Numbered from the stretch's first letter, positions 26,348 to 39,140 are shown. The stretch is DNA of 64,000 nt from Pyrocephalus nanus (GCA_038380795.1 CM076260.1:81009843-81073842); one strand, 5' to 3'. Numbers and translations: made by a program. Notes: generated from the sequence alone by a model not told the origin.

Positions 26348-26368
26348 TTATAATGCACTGCATTATAA
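26348..26368. repeat. perfect 21-bp palindrome
   Basis: The arm TTATAATGCA (26348-26357), a single central C and the arm TGCATTATAA (26359-26368) form an exact inverted repeat. It could extrude as a short cruciform or bind a dimeric factor. The arms contain an overlapping ATGCA core. Nothing around it indicates a transposon. Confidence 0.95.
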
Positions 26369-29300
26369 GTAGTGATACTAGAAATTCCAGTTATGCAAAA
26401 TTCTGTCTGGCAGGTGTTATTGATCTGACTGTAGACTAGATGAAGGCTAGGTTGTCATCTGGTATGAACATGTACATTTTAATGTTCACTTCAAACCGAT
26501 AATTTCTTTTCGGGTTTGTTTCCAAAAGGGACGTCTAGGAATGCCCAGTTCTATTCTAGGGGGAGCTCCTCATTCAGGATTGAGGTTATGGTTTTAGAGG
26601 CTTAAGCAAGTTTGGTTTTAGACAGGCTACTGTGAAACTGCTACAGCACAGTGATACGCTGCAGGATATGGTATCAAGGGTTAGGGCTGTTGCTGGAGAT
26701 TAAACATTACTGTGTGACTAGCGAGGCAGCAAGACTGCTGATGCAGCATTAGGGTGGGTTGGTACTATAATTATTACGAAGGCCCCAGTGGGCTGGTTAC
26801 TGCTGCGCTCAGCACGGGTTGATGAGCTAGGTTTGCTGTCTCTGTCCATAGCTGCTGCACACATTTGGTTCTGCGTGTAGGGAAAAAAGTAAACTTGTTT
26901 TTCAAATAAGCCAACAAAGTAGATATAAACTTTTTCTCTTGAGAATACATCAAGGATACTGGTATGTTATAAAACTGTCAGGCTGAGCTCCAAGCTCCTA
27001 ATTACACCTTCAGCCAATAAACTTGTTTAATTAAATAAACCTTCATGAAGCAAGGAGCTGAGCCATGATGTAACCATTCTTCTAGTGCACTTGTCTAGAA
27101 AAAGTGTGCTGGAGCTGGTACTAGTATGTCCAAGTATTTGGGAGGGGCTCACCTTGCAGGTTTTTTTTCTCCTTTGTTTTAGGTTTAGATATATCCATTG
27201 GCTTCTGTGCTTTCCCACTTTCAATGGCTTGTTACAGATAAGTTTATGTAAGAGGAGGACAGCTTCTGTGTTGTGAAATTTCCATTCTTAACAATGTCTG
27301 GATAGCCATGCACATGCTCTATATTAGAGGATTTACAGCATTTTTATATTTTACGATTAAATATTCCACTTTTCTTGATGTAAAACTTATGAAGAGGGAA
27401 TGATATAGAAAATCTGTCTAGCATCACTTGTTTTTCTGTACCTAAATTTATTACTCTGTGTAAGGGCCTCTTAGCAGGCTGATCCACTACTGAAGATAAC
27501 CTTTCGATTTAGGTTTTTATGAACCTAGCTTCTTGCCTCCTCAGTATGCTAAGTAGATATACTCTTAACAACATTCATTTTTATGAGCATCCAGAATTCT
27601 TTTTTGCTGGGATTATTCCATTGTGATTCACCTTTCTGCTACTACTTATCTGTTCAGGATAGTAGAACTGTAAGAGTACTGATGCATTCTGGTATTTGGG
27701 ACTCGACCTTGCTTGTATAGTCTTTTAGACCTTGAGTCAAAAATCTGAAGGCTCATGGAGTAAAATCAGACCCAGAAACTATCAGTACCTCTGTAATGGG
27801 AAAACTTACACCAGAAGGCCTTGGAAGTCTCAGATTAGAATGTCTTTAGAGTTTCATACTGACCTGAGAAGAAGCCAAATCCCACTCTTGACCTCAGAGC
27901 TGAAATGCTGGATGAGTTTTGAGTATTCTGTCTTTCTTCCTGCTGTTTGCTGTGTCTGTTTAGAGTATAAACTTTGGGGGTCAGCAGCTATCAGGAATAT
28001 GTAATGCAGGTCACTTTGCATGGCAGATTGACAGTCTCACTGAAGACTCTAGGAAATGTAAGGTTGTGGATTTCTATTAGTATTTGATCCAAATTAACAG
28101 ATAGTTGTTGCTGATCACTAACATATAATTTTCTTCTCCTTGCTTTAGAATGTGCCATGCTTCACTTTTCTTTTGCTGGCACTGGGGGTATCTAATTACA
28201 TGTTTAGAACATGCTAGGTCGGCAAAAAAGCAGTCAAAAGGAGGAAATAAAAAAGAGTATTTTTAATGCCAGCGTGACAGTGGTCTGGGAGAGCTTTTCT
28301 GGGTGATTGGGAAAACATGAGAAAGAAAAGAACAAACAGCCTTATTAAGAGAGGAAGAATAAAACCTGCTTTCAGCAGCAAACTTTTAGTTCAGCTCCAC
28401 TGTAACGATAAATTGTGTAATAGGGATGATGCATTCACGTGATGTGGTTTTCCATTTTTAGTTGTGCTGTGTGAATAGCTTCACATAGGTCACTAGAACA
28501 TTAGCAGCATGATGTAGTGGTCTAAAATCTGCTATTGACACATGAGACATTAGTGTGAATTTATTTCAGCATTTCAATGCTTTTATAATAAAATTCAGCG
28601 CTTATAATTGATTAAGTAGCGATATAGCTCACTATTTTCCACATCCCTTATACTTTCATCACTTTTTTCATCTGGAAAAATGCAAGAAACGTGGAAGATT
28701 ATTAAGAAAACTCACATTCCAACAATTCCTACTTTAATTACTGTGTTACATTTTTTTTTGTGCAGATTACTGGATGAGAGACAGAAGGAAATGGACACCA
28801 TTTGTTCAAGAGATTATTAATTTTTTTCATCTTGTTGAGTTTTTATTGGAGTTTGTGAATACAAGCAGGAACAATAGAACTTTTGAAAATATCCAGACTT
28901 GAAGTTTAGTGACCATTACCACTGACTCACATAACAATTCTGTATGAGCCATGGAGAGCCATATGGATATTTTTCCTGTAACTAAAAAGTAAATCCAGTT
29001 TCTGGGAACAGATGCTCCTTTGATGAGACTCTGCCAATAGAGAGTGGCCATTTAGCAGTGTTGTAGGCTAACTGTGTTCAAAGAGAAAATGAGCAAACCC
29101 AACATGGCATCAAGGATCAGACTGAATTTTTCTGAGATCAAAGTATTGAAAAATTGCTTTGAAACCTTGTGTAGACTGTGCAAATTAAAGATACAAGTAT
29201 GTTGCACAATTAAATGATCTGAAGATGTATTTGGACAAGTTCTAAACAAATGAAGTGAAGTGTAGTTAGGGAGGTAGTTCTCTCTAGATTAAATGTCCTC

Positions 29301-31611
29301 CAGAAAAAGGTATTGTAACTGTATGCTTTTGATATTTTTGCAACTTCATTTAGCAAGTCAGGAAATAAGTAGCGTGCCAAAAGTGTCAAAGTTGGAGGAG
29401 TTTTTTAAAAAATATGCAGCTAATCTTTTGCCTTCTAAAGTTTTCTGCAAATCTTTGTTTTGAAACTGTAACTTTTAATAGGTGTAAGAATGGAAAGTCA
29501 TTGAAAGAAGCAGAAAGATGTGAAGGAAAAGTGTCCAGGAGAGGGGTAAAGAGCCAGTACTTTATAACATATCCTCCCATATAACATATAACAAGGACAG
29601 ACAAAAATTTTTCTGTCTTTTGGATAAGTTTGACAAGTAAACTGCTCAGTGAGTGTGCCACTGGAAACAGTAATACTGTGCACTAAGAGCAACTGTATTT
29701 TCCGTGTTAACAATTGTCTTTATTCTTTCTAAAAAGAATGAGGGAACTCAGAGGACAGAAATTTCTCCTGTGGATCAACGCACTCTATTTCTTCTTGCTA
29801 TTGTCAGAAAGGTAGCTCTTATTCTGATGCCTCATTTTCTGTGTTCTTCCAGTGTGTAACGCAAGGTAAATCTGTGTGCCTAATGTGACAATTGTAACCT
29901 TTACTACTTCTATCTTGCTCTTTTACCACTAATACAATTGCATTACAACTCAGTCATCAGTATAGGGCTGACTGGGAGCTTGACAGTGTGTTTAGATCTT
30001 GTTGGAAGATGCACATTTGACAAAACAAAAACAGCATGGGAGAATTCGGTTTCCAAGTTCTCCAGTTTGAAAGTTTTACAGTTCTAAATTTTGTTCAGAA
30101 TTCTGCAGGCAGAAATATTTGTGAAATTGCACTGAAAAGGCTTTAAAAATTTGCTCTGCACAGGTACGTATGTGTGGGGTTTTATGATCTTCATCATATA
30201 TCTAGGCAGGAAAACTTTGCCACATTGCTCCTGTAATATGCCATGCTCTAACAGGTAGGATCAAATTGACAAGGGACATTAAAACAACTGAGGCACAGAC
30301 AGGAGCCACAATTCTCAAATGCACTGTGTGGGAAAGCTAACCTAGTGTGAGGGCAGGCAGAGACAAGCAAAACCTTAAATGTGTGAGGAATCCTGATCTC
30401 AGCAAGGAGTAGCATTTCTTTAACTTTCTTCAACTCCATTTGCTATGGCACCAAGTGCTGCCTGTTACCTGGGAAATAGGCATTAGATCAGCATTTACCC
30501 TAAGAAGTTTCTGATAAACTAAATGCCCTGTAATCTGTTTTTATTGTTTATGCTAATCTATTTAAACCAGAATATGCTTTTCTCAAACAATTTGCAGGGG
30601 TTTCTTTGGTGAAGATTGGTAGGCTGAGTAAATCCTCTGATGTTTTCCTGAGGAAGGTGTTATTGGCATCCTGACTGTTTCTAGCCTAATCTTCACATAA
30701 CCACAGGGCCTTTTCTGTAGGTAGTAGCTATCTTTTGCTAAGTCATTATGGTAATGCTGTACATATGTAGAGATCAGTACTGCATGCCCCAGTATCAAAG
30801 GCAAAAGCTGATATCTCTGTGATGAGATACTTACTAATATGATACACATCTCTAACAATAGGTAGTTGTAATGGCAGCATCTAGAGATAAGAAGTAGCAG
30901 TACCCTGATCAGCACACTGATCTATTCCTACACAGATAATGGAGAGTGCACGGGAAAACAGTATATCATTCACATTAAAAAGCCCTAAAATGACATTTGT
31001 ACTGTCATTTATTTAATGGCTCTCACAAAATAAAAAAGGCAGAAAGACAAAGCACAGGTCAAAGAAGATGTAAAAATCTTATGAGGCTACACTGTCCTAA
31101 AATTGCATTTTGTTAGTGCTTGGAGAACTTTGCAGTTTGGTAATTTCCGCAGGCTTACAGCGCAGTCACAGCCTGAAAGAAACACATTGTCTTTGATTTG
31201 GAGAGAAAGTGTCATTTTGCAGTTTCGTTCGAAGACAGAAACACAATTTTTAAATGTCTGACTGAATCAGTTCTACTTACTGCTAATGAGTGCAGGTGAA
31301 ATGACTGGATGTAGCCAATCAAATACCACACCACTGCTAGTCCTAGCCATTTTAAGAACTGATTTCTGAATCTAGAATCATTATTAGAAAACTACTACTT
31401 TTAATTACAAAAGTTTGTATTACCATGCCTACTTACAGAGACACAGGAATGTCACATGTGCCACTCTTGTGGTATTTCTTGATTTATTTCAGTAGAAGTA
31501 GAAGCGAATAAAATGTAAAGAAAAATAATTCTGAAAATGTAGTCAATTTCTAATATAATATATCCATTGCAAGATTATGATTTGATAAAATTTACTTATA
31601 ATTAACACAGA

Positions 31612-31625
31612 TTTTTTTTTTTTTT
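31612..31625. repeat. poly-T tract (T14)
   Basis: Fourteen consecutive T residues after CACAGA. No associated retroposon is recognised. Confidence 0.95.
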
Positions 31626-32590
31626 ATAACTAAGGTTGAATTTTTGGCCTAATACTTTAGAGTTTGCTCTAAACATAGTCTACTATAGCAGTATTTTTTC
31701 ATTCCTGTGGAGAGACCCTTCAGCAGGGACTACTGGTAAATGTTTTGGAGTTTAGATCTGGTAACTTGTCTCAGTTTTCCCACTGCCTCTCCCTACTGCA
31801 CTATGTGTTCAGGTTTAGCATTATTTCTTTCAGTTCCTGCCTCTTAACAGCTATAAGAGTTACTGTCATTGACTACGTCTGCTGCTCCAGAGGAGCTTCT
31901 CATGTGTTCATGTGTAGTCAGACAACTCTGTGGGTGAGATGCAGGTTGTGTCAATTCAGAGGCACAATCAACAACTGGAAGTGCTGAATGTGGTATACCT
32001 TTGATTCTCCTGACTCTGCTGGGAGGAGGAGCTCCAGGCAGGGTTTGTTTCTTTGTCTTTAAAAAGACAATCCCATCAATGAGAGTTGAAACTCATTTTT
32101 AAATGCTGCCTGTTGAGAAGTGCACAGGCATTCCTTGTCCACTTAATGAAAGCAGGAAGACTGTTTTATTCATTAAAAAAATCCCTTCCCCTTCCTTTTT
32201 TTTTCTCCTCAATTTCCTAAAGATTTCCTTTTCTAATTTAGATAGTCAACATGTCTATCCAGTTCCATATCCTCAAAATGCTTGAAGAACAATAATTGAT
32301 TTGTATCTATAAGGCACACACATGTTGCCAAGATATGAGAATCTCTCACTGCACTATTTCCTTTATCTCACCTGTGCTCTTTGACCTTAATAATTCATTT
32401 TCACCTCTGGAATGGCTTTCATTTCCAAGTGTAAGACCAAAGCAACCTGACAGGGGAGGATATCCATGGGATCTGTGTTCAAAACACCAAGATGAATCTG
32501 AGCAATTGACTTATACTACTGCCAATGTGATGGACAGTTGCGTACTCCCAGGTGTGTAATCAGATTGTATTTCATTTCATTTTGGCAAAT

Positions 32591-32595
32591 GGGAC
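32591..32595 (+). repeat. target-site duplication, left copy (solo LTR 1)
   Basis: GGGAC lies directly before the LTR start and is repeated exactly at 33685-33689 directly after the LTR end. Five-base duplications are usual for ERVL-type integrases. Confidence 0.8.
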
Positions 32596-32766
32596 TACAC
32601 TGAGTTTGCATGCAAGATTTGGTAGGGGGAGGGCTACAGAGATTGCTTCTTTGAGAAAGATGCCAGAAGCTTCCCCTGTGTCCAACAGAGCCAACGTCAG
32701 CCAGCTCCAAGATGGACCTGTGGTGGCCTAGGCTGAGCCCATCAGTGATGGTGGTAGTGCCTTTGG

Positions 32767-32783
32767 GATAACATATTTAAGAA
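32767..32783 (+). promoter_or_regulatory. TATA-like promoter element of solo LTR 1
   Basis: ATAACATATTTAAGAAG contains a TATTTAAG box in the place where this LTR family has its presumed core promoter. The G-rich and purine-rich sequence downstream would be the transcribed R/U5 side. Activity is inferred, not shown. Confidence 0.45.
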
Positions 32784-32949
32784 GGGGGAACAGTTACTGC
32801 ACAAGAGCAATTGCAGTTGTGGAGAGGAGTGAGAGAAATAGCCCTGCAGACTTCAAGGTCAGCGAAGAAGGAGGGGGAGGAGGTGGTCCAATTGTGAGAG
32901 CAGAGATTATCCGGCAGCCTGTGGTGCCAACCAAGGTGAGGCAGCTGTG

Positions 32950-33270
32950 CCCCTGCAGCCCATAGAAGCCCATGGTGGAAAGATGTCCACCCTCAGCTTG
33001 CGGAGGACTCTATGCAGAAGAAGGGGGATGCCTGAAGGAGGATGTGACTCCATGGGAAGCCTAAACTGGAGCAGGTTCCTGGAAGGTCCTGTGGACCCAT
33101 GGAAAGAGGAGCCCATGCTGGAGCAAGTTGGCTGGCAGGAATCGTGACCCCACAGGAGACACAGGCAGGGCAGTTTATGGAAATTTGCAACCCATGGGAA
33201 GAAGCCACATTGGAAAAGTTTCTGGAGGACTGTCTCATGTGGGAGGGACCCCATGCTGGAGCAAGGGAAG
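32950..33270 (+). repeat. degenerate ~48-bp tandem motif inside solo LTR 1
   Basis: CCATGG recurs at 32969, 33050, 33097 and 33192, and CTGGAGCA or CTGGAGCAA at 33066, 33118 and 33256. Spacings are close to multiples of about 47-48 bp. The units have diverged, and the array is part of the LTR family rather than a local satellite, because the second LTR has the equivalent region. Confidence 0.65.
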
Positions 33271-33497
33271 AATGTAATAAATCACTCCCTTGAGGAGGAA
33301 GTAGTGGTGGTGACAGTGTGGGATAAACTGATGCACCCCCATTCCACTGTCAATTTGTGCTGCTGCGGGGGCGGGGGGAGGAAGAGACAGAGAAAACTGG
33401 AAGTTCATTTGAACCCAGGAAGGAGGGGAGAGGTGGGGAGAAGGGGTTTTAAAATTTAGTTTTTATTTTATCATTATCCTACTCTGATTTGGTTGGC

Positions 33498-33503
33498 AAT
33501 AAA
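33498..33503 (+). promoter_or_regulatory. polyadenylation signal of solo LTR 1
   Basis: AATAAA in the 3' third of the LTR, at the position conserved in this family, followed by a T-rich stretch. It could end transcripts entering from the left. Confidence 0.6.
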
Positions 33504-33684
33504 TTAAATTAGTTTTCCCCAAGTCTAGTCTGTTTTGCTTATGATGGTAATTAGTTAGTGATTGCTCTCTGTCCTTATCCCATGAGCTTTTTGTCACATT
33601 TTCTCTCCCCTGTCCAGCTAAGAAGGGGAGTGATAGAGTGGCTTTGGTGGGCATCTGGTGTCCAGCCTAGGTCAAATCACCGCA

Positions 33685-33689
33685 GGGAC
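33685..33689 (+). repeat. target-site duplication, right copy (solo LTR 1)
   Basis: GGGAC directly follows the LTR end and is identical to the left copy at 32591-32595. Confidence 0.8.
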
Positions 33690-36600
33690 AATTACCACAT
33701 AGAGAAATCAGCTGTTCAGAGAATCTTCTTACAGATTTAATGGAGAGATAGCAATGTCTCAGTCTGTTAGTTCAGAGCAGAAACTTATTTCAGTGAATGT
33801 AGTTATATTTGTAAAGGGATTATTAAATTAAAAAAACAGCTGCTAAATGTTAAGAAGACTGAGACTGTTGAATGCATAACTATGCACATTGACTTTAGAG
33901 ATTTACTCTTTTTCCAAGAGAAGTTCATGCAGTGTTTCATTGATTACTGAGTTATGAAAACCACTATTGATTGATTATTATAACCACCCTCGTTTATTGT
34001 ATCCACCCTATAGCTGTGTTTTTCAAAGTTACTCTTTCAAATGATACAAAATATTATTTTCAATAAGCTGCTTTTCCTCTTAAAATCTGTTTCTTTAAAT
34101 GTGGAAGAATCTTGGATGTTCATTATGATATTTTCACAGAATTTATAAAATAAACCCAAATGGAAATTCTAGCCTTTCTGATGCACAGTCCAGAGCTAAA
34201 AATACATTATTACACAAACCATCTTGTAAAATGAGACATATTAATATTTAATACCGGTTCTGCATGTGCTCTTAAGGTTCCAACTTAATGGAAAGTGAAC
34301 CTAAGCAATAGTTTTGCTAGGTTTTTATCCCAGGAAAGTATTTAATTTTGCATAAATTGAATCAAGAGGAATAAGGACAATGCTCATATTTTAGAGGACA
34401 CTAAAAATTTCATAGGATTGAAACTTGTTTCCTAAAGTCAGTAATAGCGCCCTAAATCCTGGAGGTCTTTATAAGAATGCTTCCAGCTCAGAAATGTGTT
34501 TGTGCAAAGTACTTTGTTACAAGAGAGGTTTTATAGGTTAAAGGAGAACTGAAGGTTGAGAAGAAATAAGACAGTTTTCCTTTTCATGGGTGAATGTGGG
34601 AAAGAATGAGATAGTACCAGTTTTAAACCTCCCAGAGTTATTTTTCAAAGTTGTTTTGTAGACATGGGAACCTAATTCAAACCCACTATAGTCAATGGCA
34701 ATATTGGTGGTTTCAATGGAGATAGGAATGGGATTTCTAATTGTTAGAAAGATTAGGTTTAGGTTTAATTATAGCTCACAGAATACAGAAAATATAGTTG
34801 CAAAAAACTTCATGGCTTTGTTTTGTTTTGTTTTGTTTTTTTTTCCTTTCCCTGCTTTCAGTAAGGAACTATCACTTCTTAACAGGAAAACTGACAAAAC
34901 CAAACCTCGTGAGATGCAGGGTACTTCCTCATAACTTACGCTCTTGGTGAAAATCACATATTGTGCAATGCTCATTGTAGTTCATCAGCCCCATAATGGA
35001 GAGCTGAAGTCATAGGCCATGTGAGTGTAAAGGCTGTCAGTGCTCCTCTGAAGCTGTGACAACTGAAAGACATCACGTGGGTCTTAGGGAAATTAGTATG
35101 AGGATGGGAGGAATGGGTGCCCTTCTGAAAGAGAGCATTACTCTTTCAAACAGGTCAGGGTTTTGTTTCTCATTTGAATATATTTATGAAAATGAATGGA
35201 GAGTAGGACTGCTTATTGAATGTGCTGGGTAGGTTTCACATGCCTGGCCCTGAGTTAATGTCCTCCAGTGGACCTGTGGTCTGTGGTGGACAGAGACAGG
35301 TTTCTTTCATTTGTAGTGACAGAGACAGCCTTGTCCTCTGCAGCTGATCTCATAGGAATTGGAAATTACAGTCACAGCAGCTGCAGCCACAGCTCGGCAC
35401 ATTTACTTAGGTTGCTTCAATTTTATGTTAATATGCTGGGCCGTGTTTTCTGTGAGTGTATTTTGTCTGTTCTGCAGCCTCTGCTGTGGCACAAAGAGCA
35501 GATAAGAGGGTGGGACAAACAGGTGGTTACAGCCACCTCTGCCAGCTGCTGTTGAGCCATGATGGTGTTTAGAAGTGATTCGCCTTGGGAGCTTTAAAAA
35601 GAGATCTTATTGTCACTTAAAGCCCTCATTGTCTCCTGCAATCTGGCACTTGGAGCCCCTTCCTCATTTGTTTGGAGATTTCACCTCACTGTGGTAGTTT
35701 TTGGAGTTTTAAGGCACATGTCTAGTACAGTCAAGATAAAATAAGTTAGAGTGTGACGTAAAACCATATTAGTGGAAGTGCAGTCAGTTCAGTGTGGACC
35801 CTCTCATTCAGAAGCAAAGTACCCATCCAGGACTCTAATGAGCTTTAGCTAATGTGCTTTCACTTTTCAGCCATCTTTAATTAGTCTTTCCATTCCCTGT
35901 GTTTCTTAATCAGTGTAGACTTCAGGTCTTGTGCATCCTACCCACCATGTAGTGCATACTATATGTTACCAGAAAACTCAAGAAAGAGTACAGATCAGCA
36001 CAGGCCCTCCCAAGTGGAGAAAAATATTGCTGTCTCCTACTATATGTGGTTTGCTTTAAAATACAATTAGGTTTCCTCAGTGGCATTGTGGACTGCTCTC
36101 TATATACAGCTCTGGAAGTTGATTTAACTTCAGTTATTAATCTCAGCAGCTTTTTATGGCATTGTATAGTACAGCTATAAGAAATAAAGATTATCCCTTA
36201 AATAAGTGTAAAGATATGCAGGCAATGAAGTGCAGTATTCTCACAGCAGCCTAACTGCAGATATGGTATACTGCTGTGTAATAGACCCTACACTTAGAAT
36301 AAAGTTTAAACACTCTTTTCTGTGCCAGTATTTTGTGGGATTTTTTTTTTCCTGGATTGCCAGAAAAGTCAAGGTGGCCAGAGTTCTTCCCGAGGACTCA
36401 GAAATTTGGGTATAGAATTAAGATAAGAAAACTAACCCCTGCTTAAAATTGTTTGTGTATGTTATAATATTATTTTTTTTTTTATGTTAGGAGCTGTGAT
36501 GAAAATTTGTGAGATAATAAAATGCTCTTCTATGGCCATAAGTTTGTAACAATTTCTGTCATATGGATGAGTGGAAGTCTGTGAAACTTCACCTTCTCTA

Positions 36601-38771
36601 GAAACTTGATTTTATCTCATGGGTAGTTCCCAGGGTTCAGCAGCACCAGAGCTTCTCCATGAACCTGGTGTCTTGTTGCAGGACACATTACTCTATGTGG
36701 CTTTTTTCCAAGAAGCCTGGAGGTACAGAATTATTTTTAAGTGTTGTATATATATCTGTCCGATTTTACTGAAATTTGGTAACCATTAGAAAATAAATGA
36801 GATTGGCAACACACATTATTATATCAGTGAGAATTCTGTCAGTATTATTTTATCTACATAAAGAATTACAAGATACCAGATTACAGATAACTCACTGTAT
36901 TTTACAAACTGGCCAAGCGATGAAGACTTACATTAAAAAAAAATTGTTCAAGTAGCTTTACAAATGCAAATGCTATTTCTGAGCATTTTCCTTATCTCTT
37001 TGTAAAATGTTCTCAGTTTATAAGCGAACATCTGCTATTTATGTGCCCTCCACAACCACTCACTGTTCTAGGCATTGCATTGGCTCCTTTCCTCTTCACT
37101 CTTGCTGAATGAACCCCAGCCATGCATTCAGGGATACCTGGGGAAAACTGTATTCCTAGCATCTTTGTTACAGGTGTGTCTGGGACTTGCATGGGGCACA
37201 CAGTTTTGGGGACCTGCAAGAAAGATGACAGCTCTTAGTGAGAAGGGGCTCGTGAGTAGCTTGTCAGTGAGATGAGGACTGGAAAGCAGTAAAACCCTAT
37301 AGACAGTAGCTAAATTGCACAGCTATGAGTGAATACACCTAGAAAGGAGGTATATTGTGTAGGAAGGTGTTATTTCTAGAGTCTCGTTTTGAGCATACTT
37401 GTTTTGGTTAGCCTCAAACCCACTCAGCATGGGGACTTTGCCTCAGACACTGCTGCTATATTATGAATGTTTCACTTAGGGGAGAGAGAGAACTAAGAGG
37501 CAGCACACAGACAACAAAAAGAAAAGCAAATGAATAGCTATTGTGTAATGAGTGAGGAAATTTAGAGAAAAAATACAATAAACATAGTTGGTAGCCTGCT
37601 TGTATCAGACTAGCTTTTACAGAATGTATTTTTTCTATCCCTAAAATAAAGCAGAAGTGCTGTTTAAATGAAACAAATGTATGTAAACTTAGAATAAACC
37701 TTAACCTGTCTACGTAGATGAAAAAGAAAAAGAGTGAATGAGGTTACAAGTACCACCCACAAAGCAAGAGTCTTCAATGTGCCTTGCCTTGAAGATATTT
37801 ATATAAAATTTATTATGATACATTGGTGGTTGGGTGAGTTGGGTGAAAAAATTTAGGAAATCTCAGCATAAATTCATTGTCTAGTCACAAGATTAAATGA
37901 GAGAGTAACCACTTTTGAAACCCAAAGAAAGCCTGCTAAAATTTCTTTTGTATTATTTTCCTGTTTGGCATGAATGATATGTTTTAGCTTTTGGAAGCAG
38001 CTATTAGTGTGCAGTACTGATGAATAGCAAATACCAGGCTTATGTTTTAAAAAGGCACTTATTATGATCTTGGGGTTTACAGACTGTGACCTCATCTTCC
38101 TTTAGCACACAATAAATTGCTTGAAAGTATAAGGGAAAGGAGACTATTAGAAGACTTTGAATATAACAAATACAAATTAGAATGGTTTATGTATGAAGGA
38201 AAATAAAACCTGTCAGATGTGCTGTAGTTCTAAGTGCATTAAAAATATGGCACTACTTTATTTTTACGTTTGAAGTCTTTTAGAAAATTTTATTGATGGT
38301 TTCTTGAATTGGGAGGAGATGCTGTGATGAATAAAAAGTTTTTAAGAGACAGAGGTATCACAAGACAGCTTGAATTTCAGAAATATTGTGTTAGCTGCTA
38401 AATTCACTGTTCAGTCTCCCAAACTTACTGGGCTTCAGCAAGCAAGACAATGTCCTGTTCAGTTTTCTTGCCAGGGCCAAAAGGCCATTTTGTGTATGGA
38501 AGGTCTCATCAGAGGTATAAGGAAATTTAAATAATTGATTTCTGAAGTTGATCTCCTGAGATATACTAGTGAAGTGGAAAGAGGTTTTCTTTAGGACTTT
38601 TGGTACAGAAAAGTCTGTCTAGACTGACCTTAGCTGAGAGAAGTTAAACAACTCCATTTCTTGCTGATTTAGGCTCCCACAGTCTTGTTTTCCAGCAGAT
38701 GTTGGAAGCTGTGTATGGCTATTCCACAATCTATAAAATTACTTGACTTATCTCAGAGTCATATGAGTGTA
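33690..38771. other. unique non-coding sequence
   Basis: No gene was recognised. The stretch includes a TTTTG array (34817-34844), T runs at 36341-36350 and 36473-36483, and a modestly GC-richer patch near 35240-35570 with no island-like CpG density. Frames are under 100 codons. Confidence 0.65.
34817..34844. repeat. TTTTG pentanucleotide array plus T9
   Basis: About four TTTTG units followed by nine T residues. Confidence 0.92.
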
Positions 38772-39140
38772 AGAACATAGAATAATGGAATGGAATAAAG
38801 GAAAAAAACCCAGTTTCTTATTCCAGCCATGTATTCCTTCTTCCATCAGAAACAATGATTGCTTCCTGCACTGTGGTGGCAGATGAAGCCTTTTGTATTG
38901 CTTATGAACACCTCCTCATGTGTATCTTTATAGGGAAAGAAACCCTTTTTTTCCTAATCTGCAGCCAAATTGCACAAAACCTTTCTTCAGCTTAGTTTGG
39001 GACACCAGAGCTTTTCTGGGTGTGGTCTCTCAGACACACAAAAGGCCCTGGATGCCCGCTCTTCTGAGGTGTTCCTCTCCTCCCTAATTCCTGTTTATGC
39101 CTCTCTGTTGATTACACTGACTCCTATAGCAATCTGGTCC
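38772..39140 (-). mobile_element. possible very old CR1 remnant, minus strand
   Basis: The left edge, AACATAGAATAATGGAATGG, resembles a CR1 3' tail in reverse complement. About 150 bp on, TTTTTCCTAATCTGCAGCCAAA resembles the reverse complement of the GGTTGGATATTAGGAAAAA block of the CR1 3' region. Later, TTCCTGTTTATGCCTCT and GATTACACTGACTCC recall the reverse strand of old amniote CR1 or L3-type ORF2. Each match is weak and gaps are needed, so this is tentative. Confidence 0.33.

Larger units (their letters stand above)
21641..32590. other. unique AT-rich non-coding sequence
   Basis: No gene or named element was recognised in nearly 11 kb. Visible structures are T runs (22235-22245, 31612-31625), a 16-bp AT palindrome (24993-25008), a perfect 10+1+10 palindrome (26348-26368) and an 18-bp palindrome (32053-32070). 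The interval 30960-31420 has even base composition and no simple repeats. Open frames are at most about 110 codons with no recognisable domain. Confidence 0.65.
32596..33684 (+). mobile_element. solo LTR of an avian endogenous retrovirus
   Basis: A complete 1089-bp long terminal repeat in plus orientation. It begins TACACTGAGTTTGCATG, the family start with the usual TG reading TA here, and ends ATCACCGCA. I recognise the body as an LTR family common in bird genomes. The recognisable parts are the GGGATAACATATTTAAGAAGG promoter region, a central run of CCATGG and CTGGAGCA motifs, a G-rich block, AATAAA, and CTCCCCTGTCCAGCTAAG near the 3' end. The same 5-bp duplication on both sides shows an integration later reduced to one LTR by recombination. 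No retroviral gene is present next to it. An ERVL-like assignment rests only on the 5-bp duplication. Confidence 0.9.
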
